From the NCBI GenBank assembly GCA_964493955.1, contig CAZBPZ010000018.1:1-26302 (forward strand): DNA of 26,302 bases, read 5' to 3'. The DNA is from CAZBPZ01 sp964493955. GTDB taxonomy: Bacteria > Chloroflexota > Dehalococcoidia > Dehalococcoidales > Fen-1064. Positions 1 to 5,485 of the stretch are shown here, piece by piece. Positions within the stretch are counted from its first letter, which is position 1. Every line of letters begins with the position of its first letter. A program made the translations under genes and the position numbers. The notes under the pieces are model-generated. The model did no database searches. It saw only the letters and a program-made list of their open reading frames with translations, and was not told where the DNA came from.

Positions 1-98
1 GGCTGGCTCAGTGCTGCCGCCGGGGCCACTGTTACCAGGCTGGCCAGCAGGCCAAGCGTAACGGCCACTCCTAATATTCTTGCTAGTTTCTTTTTCAT
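1..98 (-). CDS. N-terminus of a secreted/exported protein (partial, runs off the window)
   Basis: The reverse strand reads ATG at 98 and stays open to the window edge (32 codons). The visible peptide begins MKKKLARILGVAV, followed by a Leu/Ala/Val-rich hydrophobic stretch and an APAAA-type signal-peptidase site near residues 26-29. This is a textbook Sec signal peptide, so the product is exported or surface-exposed. A purine-rich Shine-Dalgarno candidate (GGAGAA, then AAAGG) lies 5-18 nt before the ATG. An extended -10 promoter sits about 215 nt upstream, leaving a long leader. Nothing of the mature protein is visible, so its function cannot be stated. Confidence 0.75.
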   Translation of the reverse strand, partial: MKKKLARILGVAVTLGLLASLVTVAPAAALSQ

Positions 99-169
99 CG
101 ACCTTTAGGTTTCTCCTTTTTCAAGGATTCGCGTAAATGCGTCTCCATCTATTTACATCTCTCCGTCAT

Positions 170-250
170 TCATATGGAGACAGAGAATTGTTTTCGGGTG
201 TTTCTGGTCCAGCAGCCCTGCTGCTGCGCCCCTTTGCGGGTTTGCTTCAT
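170..250 (-). CDS. Possible 26-aa leader peptide in the long 5' leader of the exported-protein gene
   Basis: On the minus strand an ATG at 250 follows a strong purine-rich Shine-Dalgarno-like run (GGAAGGGGG, about 8 nt upstream). It opens a 26-codon frame beginning MKQTRKGAQQQ and ending with TGA at 170-172. It lies entirely between the promoter at 312-339 and the signal-peptide gene starting at 98. The peptide is basic and polar and resembles nothing I recognise. The same DNA holds a 7-bp perfect hairpin (210-226), so the conserved element could be RNA structure rather than a peptide. The ribosome-binding site is the only positive evidence for translation. Confidence 0.25.
   Translation of the reverse strand: MKQTRKGAQQQGCWTRNTRKQFSVSI
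210..226 (-). other. Hairpin in the leader RNA of the exported-protein gene
   Basis: A perfect 7-bp inverted repeat (CAGCAGC / GCTGCTG) with a 3-nt loop lies in the transcribed leader. A second possible stem, GCCTCA/TGAGGC with a 2-nt loop, sits close to the predicted transcription start. The segment just before the 7-bp hairpin (GCAAACC, a GCAA-type loop, then GGGGCGCA) faintly resembles the start of a c-di-GMP-I (GEMM) aptamer, but the rest of that consensus is missing. I call it only a structured leader. Confidence 0.35.
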
Positions 251-311
251 CTATCACCCCCTTCCCGTAGAACCGCGTATTGCCGCCCGCCTCACTTGAG
301 GCAGACAACCC

Positions 312-339
312 ATTATACCACAAGCGCGCTACCCGTCAA
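312..339 (-). promoter_or_regulatory. Promoter of the exported-protein gene
   Basis: On the minus strand TTGACG (334-339), a 16-bp spacer and a perfect TATAAT (312-317) are present, with TGTGG directly before the -10 (extended -10). The predicted start of transcription near 305 gives a leader of about 205 nt before the ATG at 98. Confidence 0.65.
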
Positions 340-490
340 CGTACCCGCCCTTTTGCAGGGCCGGAGTGCCGCGACAGCGCGCAAGGGAGACGCTGACTGA
401 AAGCATAACATAAAAAATTTATTTGTCAAGCCCCGGCCTGCCGGGCTGCTACTTCCGGGTACGATGCCGCCGCGAAAGTATCACAAGCCA

Positions 491-948
491 CCCCCGCCCT
501 TCTAACCTGAAGGGGGAGCTTCCCCCTTCAAATCCCCCTGCCAGAGGGGTTCCACCCCTCTGGACACCCCAAACGGTGCGGGGGAAGGTTGATAGGCCGG
601 GGCCTTCTCACCTAGCGGGCACCGGCCGGGGTGGTTGGGCCGGTGGAGGCGGGGGCAATTGCCCCGCACCTCCCCTCACCGGAGAGTGTCCTTCCCCGCC
701 CCCGCCCTTCTAGCCCTGAAGGGGGAGCTTCCCCCTTCAAATCCCCCTGCCAGAGGGGTTCCACCCCTCTGGACACCCCAAACGGTGTGGGGGCAGGTTG
801 ATAGGCCGGGGGGTCTTCTCACCTAGCGGGCACCGGGCCGGGGTGGTTGGGCCGGTGGAGGCGGGGGCAGTTTCCCCGCACCTCCCCCCACCGGAGAGTG
901 TCCTTCCCCACCTTCTCCCTTCTAACCCTGAAGAGAGGCTTGCCCCTC
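491..948. repeat. About 210-bp hairpin-rich tandem repeat, two full units and one truncated unit
   Basis: Unit 1 (about 491-699) and unit 2 (about 700-911) are nearly identical; the landmark CTGAAG recurs at 507, 716 and 928, a period of 209-212 bp. Unit 3 is cut off after about 35 bp and runs into the 3' end of elp3. Each full unit holds at least three inverted repeats: an 8-bp stem GAAGGGGG/CCCCCTTC (509-529; 718-738), a 9-bp stem CCAGAGGGG/CCCCTCTGG (541-563; 750-772), and GCGGGG/CCCCGC (649-667 in unit 1). The last keeps its stem in unit 2 although the loop bases differ. Short ORFs here have no ribosome sites and repeat along with the unit, so I treat them as non-coding. The 99-946 interval contains only the leader/promoter above and these repeats; 340-490 has an AT-rich patch near 405-428 and nothing else I can name. 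Confidence 0.85.
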
Positions 949-2314
949 AGGCGAGCCTGCCCACCATGTAGCCGTCCCGCTCCTCGTAGCCGAACTCCTG
1001 CCGGTAGTAGGGGCGTGCCCCCACCCCGCTGAGGACGGCCAGCTCGGCGGCGCCGAACTCGCGGCGGGCAATCCGCTCCGCCTCCTGCATCAGCTTCCGG
1101 CCCAGCCCGCGGTGCTGGGCGGTGCCGGGGCCGCGCTCACCGAGGGGTACCTCCGGCCCGTAGACGTGCAGCTCGCGCACCACCACCGGCGGCCCGCCGG
1201 GAAACACCGGCTCCGGCTGCGCCCTCAGCCGCAGCAGCCCGAAGAGCGTACCGGCCTCGTCTTCGTACGAAAGGAAGACCTCCTGCCCGCCGGCGGCCTG
1301 GTAGTCGGTACGTACCAGGCGGGGAGTCCCGGTTGCCATCCCGGCGGCGGTGCGGTGCCCGTACTCGCGGCAGCGGATGCACGCGCAGGCCCGCCCCGTC
1401 TCGCGGAGGCGCTGCTGCACCGGCCCGCGCAGGGAATCGCGGCAGCCGGCCACGATGTACTGCGGTGGAATGTCCCGCAGCACGCGCGAGATGCGCACGT
1501 AGGGCGGTACCCCGGCCTTGATGCTGGCCAGCAGGTCAATCATCACCGGGCGCGGGTAAGGCCGGTAGCGCCCCTCCAGGTACCACTGCTCCAGCACCGT
1601 CCCGGCGATGACCATCGTCGGGTAGAGCTTCAGGCCGTCCGGCCGGAAGCGCGGGTCACTGAAGAGCTGGCGCGCCATTGCCAGGTCGGCCTCGGGCGTG
1701 GCCCCGGGCAGCCCCGGCATCCAGTGGTAGTGCACCTTGAAGCCGCGTCGGCGCAGGCGGGCGGTGGCGGCCACCACGTCTTCCACGGTGTGGCCGCGGT
1801 TCACCAGCCGGTAGATGTCATCGTCCAGCACCTGCACGCCCAGCTCCACCCGCGTCGTGCCGAAGGCGGCCATGCGGTCGATTTCGGCGGGGCCGCACCA
1901 GTCGGGCCGTGTCTCGATGCAGAGGCCGGTGCAGCGGTGGCGGGCCGTCTCGTTGCGGCGCCTGGCGTCTTCCAGCGTGGGTGACTCCTCGCCGTTGAGG
2001 GCATCATAACAGGCCTTGATGAAGCGGTACTGGTACTCCGGCGGGGTGGCCAGGAAGGTGCCACCCATGACTATCAGCTCCACCTTGTCAGTGGGGTGGC
2101 CCAGGCGGCTCAGGGTGGCAAGGCGGGCCCGCACCTGGGCGGCCGGGTCGTAGCCGTACTGGTGGCCGCGCAGGGCGGCGGGTGAGGCCGGGGTGTAGCT
2201 CCGCGGGGTGGCGGGGTAGGTGGGGCAGTAGATGCAGCCGCCGGGGCAGCCCATCGGCTTGGCCATGACGGCTACCGGTGTCACCCCGGAGATTGTCCTG
2301 GCACGCTTGCGCAT
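947..2314 (-). CDS. elp3: Elp3-family radical-SAM / acetyltransferase tRNA uridine-34 carboxymethylation enzyme
   Basis: The 455-aa product has the two-domain Elp3 layout. The N-terminal radical-SAM domain carries the CxxxCxxC iron-sulfur motif at Cys23, Cys27 and Cys30 (CPGGCIYC), followed by TRPDWC and GVQVLDDD segments typical of Elp3. A Cys-rich linker (CACIRC) is followed by a C-terminal GNAT domain with the acetyl-CoA loop HRGLGRKL and the closing ARPYYRQEFGYEE segment. Known Elp3 enzymes use acetyl-CoA and SAM radical chemistry to start the cm5U modification of wobble uridine in tRNA; Dehalococcoides Elp3 has about this length. I choose ATG 2314: it has GGAG about 10 nt upstream, while the longer open frame upstream is low-complexity and overlaps the divergent promoter. 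It is transcribed away from a Trm9-like methyltransferase. Its stop lies inside the truncated third repeat unit. Confidence 0.93.
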   Translation of the reverse strand: MRKRARTISGVTPVAVMAKPMGCPGGCIYCPTYPATPRSYTPASPAALRGHQYGYDPAAQVRARLATLSRLGHPTDKVELIVMGGTFLATPPEYQYRFIKACYDALNGEESPTLEDARRRNETARHRCTGLCIETRPDWCGPAEIDRMAAFGTTRVELGVQVLDDDIYRLVNRGHTVEDVVAATARLRRRGFKVHYHWMPGLPGATPEADLAMARQLFSDPRFRPDGLKLYPTMVIAGTVLEQWYLEGRYRPYPRPVMIDLLASIKAGVPPYVRISRVLRDIPPQYIVAGCRDSLRGPVQQRLRETGRACACIRCREYGHRTAAGMATGTPRLVRTDYQAAGGQEVFLSYEDEAGTLFGLLRLRAQPEPVFPGGPPVVVRELHVYGPEVPLGERGPGTAQHRGLGRKLMQEAERIARREFGAAELAVLSGVGARPYYRQEFGYEERDGYMVGRLA

Positions 2315-2322
2315 TGTAGAAT
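2293..2322 (+). promoter_or_regulatory. Candidate promoter of the Trm9-like methyltransferase
   Basis: TTGTCC (2293-2298), an 18-bp spacer and TAGAAT (2317-2322) are found on the plus strand. The predicted start near 2329 would give a leader of about 60 nt before the TTG start at 2391. The element overlaps the first codons of elp3. Confidence 0.4.
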
Positions 2323-2334
2323 CACTCCACCGCA

Positions 2335-2345
2335 ATTCTAGCACA
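2335..2345 (-). promoter_or_regulatory. Extended -10 promoter of elp3
   Basis: The minus strand reads TGTGC-TAGAAT, an extended -10 without a convincing -35. The predicted start near 2328 gives a leader of only about 14 nt. It lies within the transcribed leader of the opposite gene, so the two promoters overlap. Confidence 0.5.
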
Positions 2346-2390
2346 GCCGGCGCGGTAGGCGCGGAGCGCCGGAAAGGAGAATGGCCTCGC

Positions 2391-3044
2391 TTGAGTGAAG
2401 ATGCCCGGCGAGAGGTGTTCGAGCGGATTGCCGCCGGGTGGTACAACTTCCGCCACTGGACCATCTTCCGGCGGGAACTGGAGGATGTGGCCGCCCGCTG
2501 GCGCGGGGGGCGGCTCCTGAACCTCGGCTGCGCCCACGGGCCAGACTTCATTCCGTTTGCCGGCAGCTTCGAGCTGCACGGGGTGGACTTCGCCCGCGAG
2601 ATGCTGTTCCGGGCGCTGACCTACTCGGCCAAGCACGGCTTCGGTGCCAGCCTGGTGCAGGCAGACGTGACCGCCCTGCCGTACGCCGCCGGCTCGTTCG
2701 ACTGGGCGATAGCCATTGCCACCTACCACCACCTGCGGCGCGAGGAGCAGCCGGCCGCCTTCGCCGAGCTACGGCGGGTGCTGCGGGACGGGGGCGAGGC
2801 GCTGGTGACGGTCTGGAGCCGGTGGCAGCCGCGGTTCTGGCGGGAACCCAAGGAAACGCTGGTGCCCTGGCACAGCGGTGGCGAGACGCTGTACCGGTAC
2901 TACTACCTCTTTACCCCGCCCGAGCTCGAGGAGGGCCTGGCGGCCGCCGGTTTCACCACGGTGCGCCAGTTCTCCGGGGTGGCCTACGGGCCGCCGGCGC
3001 GGTTCTTTTCGGAGAATATCTGCCTGCTGGTGCGCAAGGTGTGA
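2391..3044 (+). CDS. Trm9/ALKBH8-like class I SAM-dependent tRNA methyltransferase
   Basis: The 217-aa Rossmann methyltransferase has motif I LLNLGCAHG (binds SAM), a motif II acidic HGVDFA, and a DWAIAIATYHHL stretch at strand 4. Beyond the generic fold it keeps marks of the Trm9 family. An FRHW pair near the N-terminus matches the R..PW region, VPW sits in the late insert, and YRYYYLFTPPELEEGL matches the RYYHLY..GEL signature of yeast and archaeal Trm9. Known Trm9 methylates cm5U34 to mcm5U34 in tRNA, directly downstream of Elp3 chemistry, and elp3 is the divergent neighbour. The frame has no ATG at a sensible position; TTG 2391 with AGGAG 11-12 nt upstream is the best start. An upstream ATG at 2232 would overlap elp3 by 83 bp and is rejected. 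The family call is from motif memory, so a general SAM methyltransferase is the fallback. Confidence 0.7.
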   Translation: MSEDARREVFERIAAGWYNFRHWTIFRRELEDVAARWRGGRLLNLGCAHGPDFIPFAGSFELHGVDFAREMLFRALTYSAKHGFGASLVQADVTALPYAAGSFDWAIAIATYHHLRREEQPAAFAELRRVLRDGGEALVTVWSRWQPRFWREPKETLVPWHSGGETLYRYYYLFTPPELEEGLAAAGFTTVRQFSGVAYGPPARFFSENICLLVRKV

Positions 3045-3066
3045 GGACGGCCGCACCCGGGCAAGG

Positions 3067-3096
3067 TTGACAAGGCCCGCCGGCAGATAATAGCAT
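3067..3096 (+). promoter_or_regulatory. Candidate promoter of the zinc-ribbon/tautomerase operon
   Basis: A perfect TTGACA (3067-3072) is followed, at 18 bp, by TAGCAT (3091-3096). A better-looking GATAAT at 3086 has too short a spacer (13 bp). The -10 is therefore uncertain. Confidence 0.35.
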
Positions 3097-3126
3097 GCAA
3101 CACATACGGCCCAGGAGGAAAAGCGG

Positions 3127-3345
3127 ATGCTAATGCGGATTCAGTGCCCCAGTTGCCAGACGGAGGGAGCCTTTTCACTGGCTGACCCCTCGTACGAAGG
3201 GCCGTACCGCTGCTGGAAGTGCCGTGCCCTCTTTGCTGTCAGGATTACGGGCACGAATCTGGAATCGTGCCAGCCGATTACCGAAGAAGAGTTCCAGCAA
3301 CAGCTCCAGGCGCAGGCACTGCAGCGCCGCTTCCGCCGCGACTAG
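3127..3345 (+). CDS. Small zinc-ribbon protein
   Basis: The 72-aa product carries two knuckles, Cys7-x2-Cys10 and Cys29-x2-Cys32 (CPSC and CWKC), which form a four-Cys zinc ribbon of the kind found in nucleic-acid- or protein-binding adaptors. After the ribbon there is a short beta segment (LFAVRITG) and a Gln/Arg-rich helical tail (about residues 50-72). The start is secure: AGGAGG lies 8 nt before the ATG. It follows the Trm9-like methyltransferase by 82 bp and has a TTGACA upstream of its own. It is followed 41 bp later by the tautomerase gene. No specific function can be read from the sequence. It does not show the usual Trm112/YcaR pattern, so a role as methyltransferase activator is only a possibility raised by position. 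Confidence 0.8.
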   Translation: MLMRIQCPSCQTEGAFSLADPSYEGPYRCWKCRALFAVRITGTNLESCQPITEEEFQQQLQAQALQRRFRRD

Positions 3346-3386
3346 CGCCGGTTGCGATTACCCCGGAGCGGGTGGAGAGGAAAAAG

Positions 3387-3578
3387 ATGCCGGTTGTAAT
3401 CGTGGAGATGTGGGAAGGCCGCAGCGTTGACCAGAAGCGCCGGCTGGTGAGCGGTATTACCGAGGCGTTCGTGCAGATTGGTGTCCCGGCCGAGGCGGTG
3501 CAGGTGGTCATCCAGGACGTGCCGAAGCACAACTGGGGAATGGGGGGCAGGCTTGCCTCCGAGATGTCCGGCGGGTAG
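3387..3578 (+). CDS. 4-oxalocrotonate tautomerase family enzyme
   Basis: The 63-aa protein begins Met-Pro, so removal of Met exposes the catalytic Pro1 of this superfamily. Counting from that proline, Arg11 of the EGRS motif is conserved and the C-terminal NWGMGG segment (Trp where the classic enzyme has Phe50) is present. The second active-site arginine (Arg39 of the Pseudomonas enzyme) aligns with Gln here. Members are small homo-oligomers that move protons in enol/keto substrates; with Arg39 replaced the substrate is unlikely to be 4-oxalocrotonate itself. The start is ATG 3387 with GGAGAGG 6 nt upstream. It sits between two small genes in what looks like one transcript (gaps of 41 and 34 bp). 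Confidence 0.88.
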   Translation: MPVVIVEMWEGRSVDQKRRLVSGITEAFVQIGVPAEAVQVVIQDVPKHNWGMGGRLASEMSGG

Positions 3579-3612
3579 GCGGCGGGGCTGAAGGCCGGGC
3601 AGGAGGGACACC

Positions 3613-4080
3613 ATGGAACCGGGAGCAGTTGTACTGATTGTGACCATCGGGGTTATTATGGTGCTGTTTTCTGTGCTGCGCGGCCGGGGTGGCGTCCGGC
3701 ACCGGCCCGAGGTCGTCCAGTTCATCCTGTTTGACATCAAGATAGACCAGGTGCTGGTGGAGACCTTCTACCAGCGGGAAAAGATACGGCGGCTGGAGAA
3801 GAACAACTGGGAGATTAACAAGGGGAAGGTTGACTTCCTGGGCGAGGAGCTGAACCGGAAGCTGCGCGAGACCTTTGCCCTGGTGGAGGATGTTAACGCC
3901 CAGCTCAAGCAGGCCAGGAAAAACAAGACTACCCACCATGATATCGACGTGTCCGGTCTGGTCGGGCCGCTGGCCGAGTGCCGCAAGGGGCTTGAAGACT
4001 GGATGATGGACAACCTGGGGACCCTGGAGCCCCCGATACGCTACCCCTCACTTACCGGTTTCCTCTTCGGCGAGCGCTAG
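3613..4080 (+). CDS. Membrane-anchored helical protein of unknown function
   Basis: The 155-aa product starts with one hydrophobic segment (about residues 5-22, VVLIVTIGVIMVLFSVL) followed by Arg/Gly-rich positive residues, which suggests a single N-terminal anchor with the rest in the cytoplasm. Residues 45-110 are charged and helical, likely coiled coil (Lys/Glu/Leu-rich, with an ELNRKLRETFALVEDVNAQL stretch). It ends with a short region containing PPIRYPSLTGFLFGER. I do not recognise a domain family. GGAGGG lies 6 nt before the ATG. Its TAG stop at 4078-4080 overlaps the TAG of the convergent rimI gene: the palindrome CTAG serves both strands. Confidence 0.75.
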   Translation: MEPGAVVLIVTIGVIMVLFSVLRGRGGVRHRPEVVQFILFDIKIDQVLVETFYQREKIRRLEKNNWEINKGKVDFLGEELNRKLRETFALVEDVNAQLKQARKNKTTHHDIDVSGLVGPLAECRKGLEDWMMDNLGTLEPPIRYPSLTGFLFGER

Positions 4081-4751
4081 GGGCGCCCGCTTCCCCGGTG
4101 ATAGAAGAGACCGTACCTGTCATCGCCCCAGCGCTGGCGGTAGGCCCCGAGCTTTTCGCAGAAGTGCGCCCGGAAGGCGGGTGAGTCCAGGCGTTCGGTG
4201 GTCATGATGATGGCGTCTTCGCGGTTGTCCGTGTAGTAACCACGCCGCAGCCCCACCTCCTTGAAGCCGTACTTGGTGTAGAGTGCCTGCGCCGGCCGGT
4301 TGGAGGCCCGCACTTCAAGGGTGACGAGCCGCGCCCGCAGGTGCGTTGCCAGGTCAATCACGGCCTGCAGCAGCAGCTCGCCGATGCCCTGCCGCCGGTA
4401 CTCGCGGGCGGTGGCAATGGTGGTGATGTGGGCCTCGTCCGCCATAACCCAGATGCCGGCAAAGCCGGTGATGCACTCGTTCGGCCCCGGCAGCAGGTGC
4501 TGCTCGGCCGGCCGGCCCCGGCGCAAAAGCAGGCGTTTCAGGCGGGAAAACAGGCCGCCGGGACCGTCCGGGTGCGGCCCGGCGGCGGTCCCGGGCGGGG
4601 CGTCGGCCCGGCAGGCGACGATGTAGTGGGCCAGCCCGTTTTCAAGCTCCCGCCTGAGGTTGGGGGGCCACTCGCTGGGGAAGGCCTCGCGGTCAATGCG
4701 GAGCACCCGCTCGATGTCCTGCGGTCGCATACGGCGCACGTAGTGTGCCAT
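4077..4751 (-). CDS. rimI: RimI-like GNAT N-acetyltransferase
   Basis: The 224-aa product shows the RimI/GNAT series: an N-terminal MRPQDIERVLRIDREAFP segment, the acetyl-CoA loop RRQGIG (residues 119-124), and the C-terminal NRPAQALYTKYGF..VGLRRGYY..NREDAIIM block typical of ribosomal-protein-S18-alanine acetyltransferases. Between residues about 49 and 91 there is a Pro/Gly/Arg-rich insert (with SRLKRLLLRRGRP) that ordinary RimI of about 150 aa lacks, and about 35 extra residues follow the core. RimI acetylates the N-terminal alanine of ribosomal protein S18, but these additions leave the true substrate open. The start is ATG 4751; the ribosome site is weak (GAGGCAG about 14 nt upstream). 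It is divergent from the sigma factor operon and convergent with the gene at 3613. Confidence 0.82.
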   Translation of the reverse strand: MAHYVRRMRPQDIERVLRIDREAFPSEWPPNLRRELENGLAHYIVACRADAPPGTAAGPHPDGPGGLFSRLKRLLLRRGRPAEQHLLPGPNECITGFAGIWVMADEAHITTIATAREYRRQGIGELLLQAVIDLATHLRARLVTLEVRASNRPAQALYTKYGFKEVGLRRGYYTDNREDAIIMTTERLDSPAFRAHFCEKLGAYRQRWGDDRYGLFYHRGSGRP

Positions 4752-4775
4752 GGCTCGGTTACTGCCTCTGCCGGT

Positions 4776-4786
4776 ATTCTATCACA
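4776..4786 (-). promoter_or_regulatory. Extended -10 promoter of rimI
   Basis: The minus strand reads TGTGA-TAGAAT with no clear -35 hexamer. Transcription would begin near 4769, about 18 nt before the rimI ATG. Confidence 0.45.
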
Positions 4787-4872
4787 CCGCTCTCCGGCAG
4801 GGCCGGCTGCTATCCTTTCGCCCTTTCCGGCGTTACAAAAAGTAGCACCGGGCGGCTCACCGGCGGGGCGGA

Positions 4873-4901
4873 TTGCCGCCCTGCCGGCTCAGGTGTAGAA
4901 T
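4873..4901 (+). promoter_or_regulatory. Promoter of the ECF sigma operon
   Basis: TTGCCG (4873-4878), a 17-bp spacer and TAGAAT (4896-4901) form a good housekeeping-type promoter. Predicted transcription start is near 4908, with a 26-nt leader to the GTG start. I saw no second copy that would indicate autoregulation by the ECF factor itself. The remaining 4752-4872 stretch holds only the rimI promoter. Confidence 0.6.
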
Positions 4902-4933
4902 GCGTTGGACTTGTTGAAGGCGGGAGTTGTCTG

Positions 4934-5485
4934 GTGCAGGAGGAGCGAGACCTTGTCCACCGTGCCCAGGAGGGAGACAGGGATGCATTCGCCCGGCTCT
5001 ACGAAGGCTACTTTGACAGGGTGTTCCGCTACGTGTACGCCAGGGTTGGCAACCGCATGGAGGCGGAAGACATGACCCAGCAGGTCTTCCTCAAGGCATA
5101 CCGGTCGCTTGCTTCCTTTCGCTGGAAGGGGGTGCCCTTTGCCGCCTGGCTCTTTCGTATCGCCCGCAACCAGGTGGTGGACCACGTCCGGCGGCAGAGC
5201 AAGCGCCGTGCCATGCCGCTGGACGAGGCGCTGGTGGCGGGCGATGACAGCCTGCACCGGACGGTGGAGCGGCGCCTTGAGTTTGAACGCGTGGTGGTGG
5301 CGGCCCGCCGGCTGACGGAGGCCCAGCGCGAGGTCATTAACCTGCGGTTTGCCAGCGGGCTGGCAATCTCCGAGGTGGCCCGCACCCTGGGTAAGAGCGA
5401 GGGTGCTGTCAAGGCCCTGCAGCACAGTGCTATCGCCGCCCTGCGGCGGTACCTGGCAACGGGTGAGGAAGATGTCCGGCCGTAA
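4934..5485 (+). CDS. ECF-type RNA polymerase sigma factor
   Basis: The 183-aa protein has only sigma regions 2 and 4, the hallmark of extracytoplasmic-function sigma factors. Region 2 (about residues 20-87) includes FRYVYARVGNRMEAEDMTQQ and FAAWLFRIARNQVVDHVR, which bind the -10 element and core polymerase. Region 4 (about 125-174) includes LTEAQREVINLRFASGL and the helix-turn-helix ISEVARTLGKSEGAVKALQH for the -35 element. The start is GTG 4934, chosen because GGGAG lies 7 nt upstream and a promoter ends 33 bp before it; the longer upstream frame lacks these. Its 3' end overlaps the next gene by 14 bp, which implies translational coupling to its regulator. Confidence 0.92.
   Translation: MQEERDLVHRAQEGDRDAFARLYEGYFDRVFRYVYARVGNRMEAEDMTQQVFLKAYRSLASFRWKGVPFAAWLFRIARNQVVDHVRRQSKRRAMPLDEALVAGDDSLHRTVERRLEFERVVVAARRLTEAQREVINLRFASGLAISEVARTLGKSEGAVKALQHSAIAALRRYLATGEEDVRP

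Noticed and set aside
208..257. A c-di-GMP-I riboswitch
   Set aside because: Only the first part of the motif resembles the consensus; the second paired region with its tetraloop receptor was not found, so it is kept only as a question.
423..1032. Short Pro/Arg-rich frames within the tandem repeats
   Set aside because: They recur with the repeat, have no ribosome sites, and their length comes from the high GC content.
2232..2390. An upstream ATG start for the methyltransferase
   Set aside because: It would read through the antisense of elp3 and lie upstream of the predicted promoter; family similarity begins after 2391.
2315..2551. A 79-residue N-terminal extension of Elp3
   Set aside because: It is low-complexity Ser/Arg, antisense to the methyltransferase, and upstream of the elp3 promoter.
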